The translations under genes and the position numbers were made by a program. The notes below the pieces were generated by a model. That model saw only the letters and a list, made by a program, of their open reading frames with translations, searched no databases and was not told the DNA's origin. From Tetradesmus obliquus (Eukaryota; Chlorophyta; Chlorophyceae; Sphaeropleales; Scenedesmaceae), in contig CP126205.1 of assembly GCA_030272155.1 (NCBI GenBank), positions 670,501 to 734,500 of the forward strand: a DNA stretch of 64,000 nt, given 5' to 3'. Shown here in pieces: positions 59,110-64,000 of this stretch; the first letter of the stretch is position 1, and each line of letters begins with the position of its first letter.

Positions 59110-61461
59110 AGGTGATGCTCAACGTGGCGAAGGAGGCGGTGGCTGCCTTCTTGCTACAACCATGGTGACGAGCAGTCCTTGCTACTGCTGCTGCTGCCGC
59201 AGGTGATGCTCAACGTGGCCAAGGAGGCGCCTGCTGCCTTCCTGCCGCACCTAGAGGCGCTGGCGGCGCGCGTGCAGCAGCTGTGGGACGCGGGGCAGCT
59301 GCGAGAGGGAGAGAAGGTAAGAGGGGGGCTTGGTGTTGATGTTGATTTCCAAAGTTGGGTCAGTTGGACATGTACCGGCTGTGCAGCAGGACATGTACCG
59401 GCTGTGCAGCAGCTGTGGGACGCGGGGCAGCTGCGGGAGGGAGACAAGGTGCGGGATGAAAACAGCTGCAGTTTGAGCCGATGGCTGTGTGAATGGTTGC
59501 TGCATGCATGCGCCAGTTGAGGCAGCAGCTGTGGGACGCCGGGCAGCTGCGCGAGGGAGAGAAGGTCAGGAGGCCAGCAACGGTGTACTGAACAGCATTC
59601 AGAGCATGCCATGTATGCTTGTGGGTGAAGTAGTGGGGGCGGCCACTGCAGGAGGGCGGAAAGGTGCAATGAACGGCTCAAGTTGCCTGCAGCAGCACAG
59701 CAGGCTGGGCCAGCATGCGTCTTGGGCAAAAGCAGGCTGCGCAGCAGCTGCTAAAAGTAACAGTGACATCCAATGCTTGCCTGACACGGCAAGACACAAT
59801 GCTGCCCGCACCTTCCCCAGCATATCTGGCAGACACATTGTCACAGCAATTCAAAATATCGCATGCGCTGTGCTGCCCTCAACCGCAGGTTGCGCTGCAC
59901 GAGGGCTTGATGGCTGCAGTCAGCGGCTGTGATGTGCAGCTGCAGCACCAGCTGCTGGATTGGCTCCTGCTGCACACATGCTGTCGCAACTAACTCAGCA
60001 GCGCTGTCTCCTCTGCTGCGTATTTACCGCAGGTTGCGCTGCATGAGGGCTTGATGGCTGCAGTCAGTGGCTGCGATGTGCAGCTGCAGCACCAGCTGCT
60101 GGACTGGCTGCTGCGCCCGGTGCATGCCAAGTGGAGCACTGAGGCCTGGCTAGGGCACCTGGCAGGTCCTGCAGAATTTGCCGCTGAATACATGCAGCAT
60201 GAGGTGCAGGGCACTGCAGTGGTGGTGGGCAGCAGGTGAGAGCTGATGTCTGCAGTATGAAATGTGTTGTTTTGTTACTTTCGGTTCAAACACACGCTGT
60301 GCATTGTGTGCCGCAGCTGCTTGTTGTGGCTTTGCCTAAACCTAGGTTCCTTTCTTGTAAGTGGTTTTCATTCTTCTGCCGTCGCTGTCTGCTGCTTTGC
60401 AGTCCGCAGCGCTGGTCGCTGCATCATGAGCTGCAGCTGTTTGAACGAGTGCTGCGGCGGACACCACCACCAGACAAGCAGGCAGCAGCAGCAGCAGACC
60501 CGCAGCAGCAGCAGCAGCAGCTACTACAGCAGCAACAGCAGCCGCAACAGCACCAACAACAGCAGCACCCCTTCACGCCTCACTTGGAATGGAGCCTGCT
60601 GCCTGTTGCAGCCATTACGCGCTGCTTGCATGGCATGTATACCCCTGATATACAGGTGCGCAGGGTGCTGCCTCCAGTTGCAAGCCTGCACGGGCTGCCA
60701 GCTGTCATCTTTGTGACTGTGCTGCGAATGTGCTGGTGATGTACACATGTTTGCTGCCGCCTTGCATGCTGCTCCTTTGTCAGGTTTTGACAACACCTTG
60801 CACATCTGTGAGTTGCCTGTCGTTTGCTGCCAATCCCAACAGCCGCCCACACTGCCTGCATGTACATGTGCCAATGTTACTGTTGCATCACTCACGCCAC
60901 TGCTGCTGCACCACCCTGCAGGCGCGGCTGTCGCCCATCGCTGCTGCGTCCGCCATGCACCTGGTGTAACAGGGTACTGCGCCTTGCTTGATGCTCAAAC
61001 TTCAACACCTCTGACACAGCCTGACATGCTTCTTGTTGCTGCTGTTCTGCGACTCTGCAGGCGCGGCTATCACCCATCGCTGCTGCCTTCACCATGGACC
61101 CGGTAGAAAGGGCGCTGCGAGTTGGCGGGGAGCGGGAAGTCGCCAAGAAGAGCGAAGAAGAGGCCGGCACCATCGCAGGTGAGCAGGAAGTATGGCGGGA
61201 AGTTTTGCATCATGAAGTATGGCGGGAAGTTTTGCGGGAGCTTGCAATCTCACCCGGAATCCAGTGCCCTGCCTAGGTCAGCAGTTCTGTGCAGCGTTCG
61301 AGATACAAACCTGGTGCCTACGCCCGACACACAGCCTGAGCAAGTGGGCAGCCGACGCATATGCTGCACACATAACAGCAGCTGTGTGTGCCATGTATGG
61401 TTGTGCTTGCTCTGCTTCCCTCCGGTTGACTGACGCTGCGCCCTGCTAAGCTGCCTCACTT

Positions 61462-61522
<61 letters not shown>

Positions 61523-62270
61523 ATCGCTCCTTCCATAGGTCACAACGTGCCTGCGCTGCGTTACTGGCTGCGCTCCATCCGCGAAGGGTGCTACATGATC
61601 GTGTCCTACGCAGCGCAGCACGTCGGCAGCACCCTCTGGTTCAACGCGCGCCTCAGCACCGCACTCCCGCAAGCCCTAGCCTCACACTTAGACGTTATGG
61701 AGGACCGGCATTTGCGGATCCTGCTGCGGCACGGCCTCACACCTCTCATGGTGCATTGCCCGGTGCAAGCCCGGCCGGCCTGGCTGCTGCCAATCCTGAG
61801 TGGAATGCTGCCGCTGATGCATGGGAGGCTCAGCAGTAGGTGGGGCCAGGTGGCAGCAGCAGCAGCGGCGGCGGCGGCTGGCGCCGGCGGCCAGCAGCAG
61901 CAGCAGCAGCAGCTATCGGACGAAGTGGTCGGTGAGACGCTGCTGCGAGAAGTAACAAGGGAGTATGTCAGCATGCTGGTTGAAGCGGTGCGGAAAGCAG
62001 GAGCTGCACCTGGCCTGCCTGGCAGCAGCAGCCACAGCGGCAGTGCAAACGGCAGCACGGCGGCTGGTGCTGCAGCAGCAGCAGCGATAGCAGGCGCACC
62101 ACAAGCAGCAGCAGCAGCAGCAGCAGCAGCTGGCCCGGCAGAGTCTGTTGTTGAGACGCTGTGGAGCTATGATGGGCAGGCGATGCAGGCGCTGATGGCG
62201 ACTGCTGTGGCGGGCATGTGCTGGCCTGATGCGCCCTCTGCTGGCAAATGCACCACCATATGCAGGTGAG

Positions 62271-62306
<36 letters not shown>

Positions 62307-62558
62307 AGTGTGCTGTGCTTGTATGTGATCTGCACTTATGCTTGGGGCTGCTGTGCTGCCATGCTTCGCTCTTCTGCTGCATATGTGTGGCATGTGCTCT
62401 GCATCTGGCAATCAGAAGGTCATGCCGTGATGCTTAATGTTCCACCTACTGGCAGCCGTGGCTTTGCTGCTGGCCTTACCGGAACTGTGCAATTGAACAA
62501 TTGCATCCAGTTGCCTCAAACACAAGGGGCTGTGGGCCTGGTGCGGACAAGTCCTTCT

Positions 62559-62594
<36 letters not shown>

Positions 62595-63991
62595 AGGTGT
62601 GTTGCCGCGCTGGCTGAGAGCAGCCACCCTGAGCTGGAGCTGCTCGTGCTGCCTGACATGCTGCGCAGCGCCATGCTGTCCATAGTGCAGGTGGGTTGCA
62701 AGACCTGCTTATGTTTTTGAATTGTTTGAAGGTTGCTAGGGGTGTGTTGGGCTGGATGGCTGCTGGTGCTGCCAGACATGCTGCGCAGCGCCGTGCTGTC
62801 CATAGCGCAGGTGCGTGAGGAAGTTGCTGTTTTGATGTGTGTTGGCAACAGCTGGTGGGTCAGCAGTATGCAGAGTTGCTGCTCCGCAGCGTGATGCTGT
62901 CAGCAGGGCAGGTGCAAGCGGAAAGGCGCTGAGTACGTAGATGCTGTCCTAGTCTGCGTTGTTGAAATGCATTTATTGCTTGAAGCATGCAGCGAGGGGC
63001 CGTGCTGGTGCTGCCTGACATGCTGCGCAGCGCCATGCTGTCCAAAGTGCAGGTGCGTGGGAATTTGTATCATGGTTACAGTGCTGTCATGGTGTGTTGG
63101 TCATGTAGCTGAGGCGAGCTGCTGGTGCTGCCCGCATGCTGCGCATCGCCAGCCATGCTGTCAATAGTGCAGGTAGGCGGGAAGGAGAGCTGACGCGACA
63201 CAGCGTCCTACGTCCGTGGTTTGTCGGGGTGTGTGTAGCATGCTGTGAAGTAGCCTGAAGAGAGATGCACCTGCAGTATCATAGTATGCATGTGTACTGC
63301 TTGTGCTTTGATACCTGTCTTGCTGCTGCTGCTGCTGCTTGCACATGCCTTGCTGCTACCCGCCAGGTGTCGTCCATCACGATTCAGCCTGAGGTGATGC
63401 ACCTGCTGCGGCAGCTGCTGGTGACCTGGCTGCCACGCAGTGAGCCCATGCGCCAGGTGCTGCTGGCGCTGCCACACGTCAACCCGCAGGTAAGGCTGCG
63501 ATTAAGTTTAGTGGGCTCCCAGCTGCTCTGACTCGTTTTAGGTGATGTGTGCACACAGCATGCACACAGCATGCACACAGCATGCACACAGCATGCACAC
63601 AGCATGCTCTGTGAACCGCATGCACGGCAGTGGGATGAAGCTGGTGTTGCAGCTGCATGTGCATGAACCTGTGGTGCAGCTGTGCCCCCAGCTGCACAGC
63701 CAACGTGCCGCTGCTGTGCACCACTAACGTGCCATCCCGCCTGTGTTTGTTCAACAGGTGCTGGCCTCTTTTCAGGAACAGCTGCTGGCCCAAAACAGCG
63801 AAAAGGACCAGCGCTCACTGATCAAGCAGCTGCTAGCAGAGGCAGGCGGGGAGCAGGCCCGCACAGTGCTAAGTGCCATCAGCAAGGTGCCAGTGGCAAA
63901 CGTAGCAGAGCCCAAGCCCAAGCAGCAGCAGCAGCGCAGCGAAGCGGATGAAGTGCGGTGGGACTGGTCTGAAGCTGGCATCGCGCTGTGA
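50316..63991 (+). CDS. XPO5: HASTY / exportin-5 nuclear export receptor
   Basis: Nineteen exons keep phase to TGA at 63991, about 1,280 residues: 50316-50438, 50650-50757, 51178-51256, 51616-51908, 53960-54175, 54701-54823, 55925-56053, 56327-56560, 57215-57343, 57906-58259, 58612-58800, 59203-59316, 60033-60235, 60403-60655, 61061-61178, 61539-62265, 62597-62690, 63367-63489 and 63758-63991. Order and wording match plant HASTY: VQMSAYTLLQ, VRNRWAELS, AAWPLKSKSAMLLAAVARQQ (Arabidopsis-like AWPLKSQSA), GPMQAEISCMVL, HAGVVSAALGVLGGFVEWVP, ACSFFLGVHDFR, LRYWLRSIREGCY, RHLRILLRHGLTPLMVHCP, MRQVLLALPHV and DEVRWDWSEAGIAL. Exportin-5/HASTY is a Ran-GTP-dependent karyopherin of HEAT repeats; it carries small-RNA precursors or proteins out of the nucleus. 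Poly-Gln/Ala inserts lie in the 60403 and 61539 exons. Most introns are echo-filled. Confidence 0.93.
51970..53080 (+). repeat. Six tail echoes of HASTY exon 4, alternating long and short
   Basis: Long copies (from GPMQAEISCMVLQFVSEDLT to the donor) lie at 51970-52151, 52363-52542 and 52765-52950. Short copies (LTSVEQVLPFIVRLLQ and donor) lie at 52200-52281, 52600-52686 and 53000-53078. Long-plus-short units recur every 390-405 bp. All end CTGCAG followed by GTGA or GTTA. Confidence 0.93.
53503..53885 (+). repeat. Four head echoes of HASTY exon 5
   Basis: Copies of TTGCAG or GTGCAG plus ESFQAGSSA start near 53505, 53621, 53734 and 53848, before the real exon at 53960. Spacing is 112-116 bp. 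Confidence 0.92.
54285..54615 (+). repeat. Two tail echoes of HASTY exon 5
   Basis: 54292-54420 repeats LGGFVEWAPMG through the donor (CAG|GTGCGT). 54530-54615 is a shorter, more diverged copy. Confidence 0.9.
55006..55054 (-). repeat. Dispersed about 45-bp motif, copy 5 (inverted)
   Basis: TCATGTTGCCCATCAAGCCA followed by CAGCATCAACGCCATCG, inside a HASTY intron. Confidence 0.8.
55219..55862 (+). repeat. Six head echoes of HASTY exon 7
   Basis: Acceptor plus EELGAEGGSEEYGRR-like copies start near 55222, 55347, 55460, 55578, 55684 and 55804, before the real exon at 55925. Spacing is 104-125 bp. Several copies remain open for tens of codons. Confidence 0.95.
56636..57150 (+). repeat. Echoes between HASTY exons 8 and 9
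   Basis: Tail copies of exon 8 (AGAVPGPAKAS...) lie at 56636-56808 (CAG|GTGCGT) and 56874-56960. Head copies of exon 9 (LLVQGLAEQL) lie at 56968-56998 and 57088-57150. Upstream copies come first and downstream copies second. Confidence 0.9.
57470..57845 (+). repeat. Echoes between HASTY exons 9 and 10
   Basis: Tail copies of FDPEGEVPLWADSAADY...FRSQ lie at 57478-57561 (CAG|GTGAGC) and 57655-57698. A head copy of AKLVVRAA with acceptor lies at 57805-57845, with a weak one at 57698-57730. Confidence 0.88.
58400..58445 (+). repeat. Tail echo of HASTY exon 10
   Basis: Repeats YREPLLVTL, where the donor GTGAGC has become CTGAGC. About 175 bp downstream of the true donor. Confidence 0.8.
59060..59165 (+). 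repeat. (CTG)n tract and head echo of HASTY exon 12
   Basis: A pure CTG run of about 16 units runs into CTGCAG and a copy of VMLNVAKEAVAAFL (59110-59165), 92 bp before the real exon start. Confidence 0.9.
59385..59570 (+). repeat. Two tail echoes of HASTY exon 12
   Basis: Copies of QQLWDAGQLREGE plus donor at 59400-59450 (AAG|GTGCGG) and 59520-59565 (AAG|GTCAGG). Confidence 0.92.
59889..59970 (+). repeat. Head echo of HASTY exon 13
   Basis: CCGCAG plus VALHEGLMAAVSGCDVQLQH, nearly identical to the exon starting at 60033. Confidence 0.93.
60918..60968 (+). repeat. Head echo of HASTY exon 15
   Basis: CTGCAG plus ARLSPIAAASAM, 140 bp before the real exon. Confidence 0.88.
61463..61520 (+). 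repeat. (CTG)n microsatellite before HASTY exon 16
   Basis: About 19 uninterrupted CTG units, 18 bp from the acceptor TTCCATAG at 61538. Confidence 0.95.
62755..63175 (+). repeat. Four tail echoes of HASTY exon 17
   Basis: Copies of LLVLPDMLRSAMLSIVQ with donor end near 62810, 62911, 63053 and 63173 (GTGCGT, GTGCAA, GTGCGT, GTAGGC). The real donor is at 62691. Confidence 0.93.
63551..63605. repeat. Five copies of an 11-bp unit
   Basis: GCACACAGCAT repeated five times without mismatch in the last HASTY intron. Confidence 0.95.
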
Positions 63992-64000
63992 AGCTCACAG

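Overview
The window looks like nuclear DNA of a green alga, most likely a chlorophycean of the Sphaeropleales type (Tetradesmus/Scenedesmus-like). This is inferred from GT-AG introns in almost every gene, heavy CAG/GCA/CTG triplet runs coding poly-Gln and poly-Ala, a plant-type pathogen-related (PR) protein, an algal septin and a plant HASTY/exportin-5. No prokaryotic, plastid or mitochondrial features were seen. Long antisense or alternate-frame Leu/Ala/Cys-rich reading frames are by-products of the triplet repeats and were left out.

Layout: 1-850 end of a minus-strand gene running off the left edge; about 1190-1834 ankyrin-repeat gene (+); 3046-7648 a large protein with three copies of a possibly MBD-like domain (+); 9555-10261 a short non-autonomous DNA transposon with terminal inverted repeats and a 6-bp target duplication; 11153-16079 a secreted RCC1/sushi-like/cysteine-rich/cadherin-like multidomain protein (+), apparently frameshifted; 19469-22317 a plastid-targeted-looking PR-family protein (-); 23253-32930 a septin (-); 34471-38205 proteasome subunit alpha-4 (+); about 39475-40242 an F-box/LRR-like gene with a frameshift (+); about 41416-48217 a giant Gln/Ala-rich protein (+); 50316-63991 the HASTY/exportin-5 gene in 19 exons (+). 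The genes are single housekeeping or structural genes with no evident shared pathway.

The most unusual property is shared by six of the genes. Their introns are largely built from decayed tandem copies of the flanking exon ends. After an exon, the 5' half of the intron repeats the last 40-180 nt of that exon, each copy usually ending in a donor-like CAG|GT. Before the next exon, the 3' half repeats its first 30-90 nt, each copy usually preceded by a CAG acceptor. Terminal exons are copied past the stop codon, each copy ending in its own stop. I call these 'exon echoes' and count roughly one hundred. The usual spacing is 104-141 bp whatever the gene. Exon models for the PR-family protein, septin, PSMA4, the Gln/Ala-rich gene and HASTY were built from splice sites and keep reading phase throughout (one septin exon is unresolved). 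The real exons are therefore distinguishable from the echoes.

The RCC1-like gene lacks obvious echoes. Coordinates of exon ends were counted by hand and may be off by a base or two.
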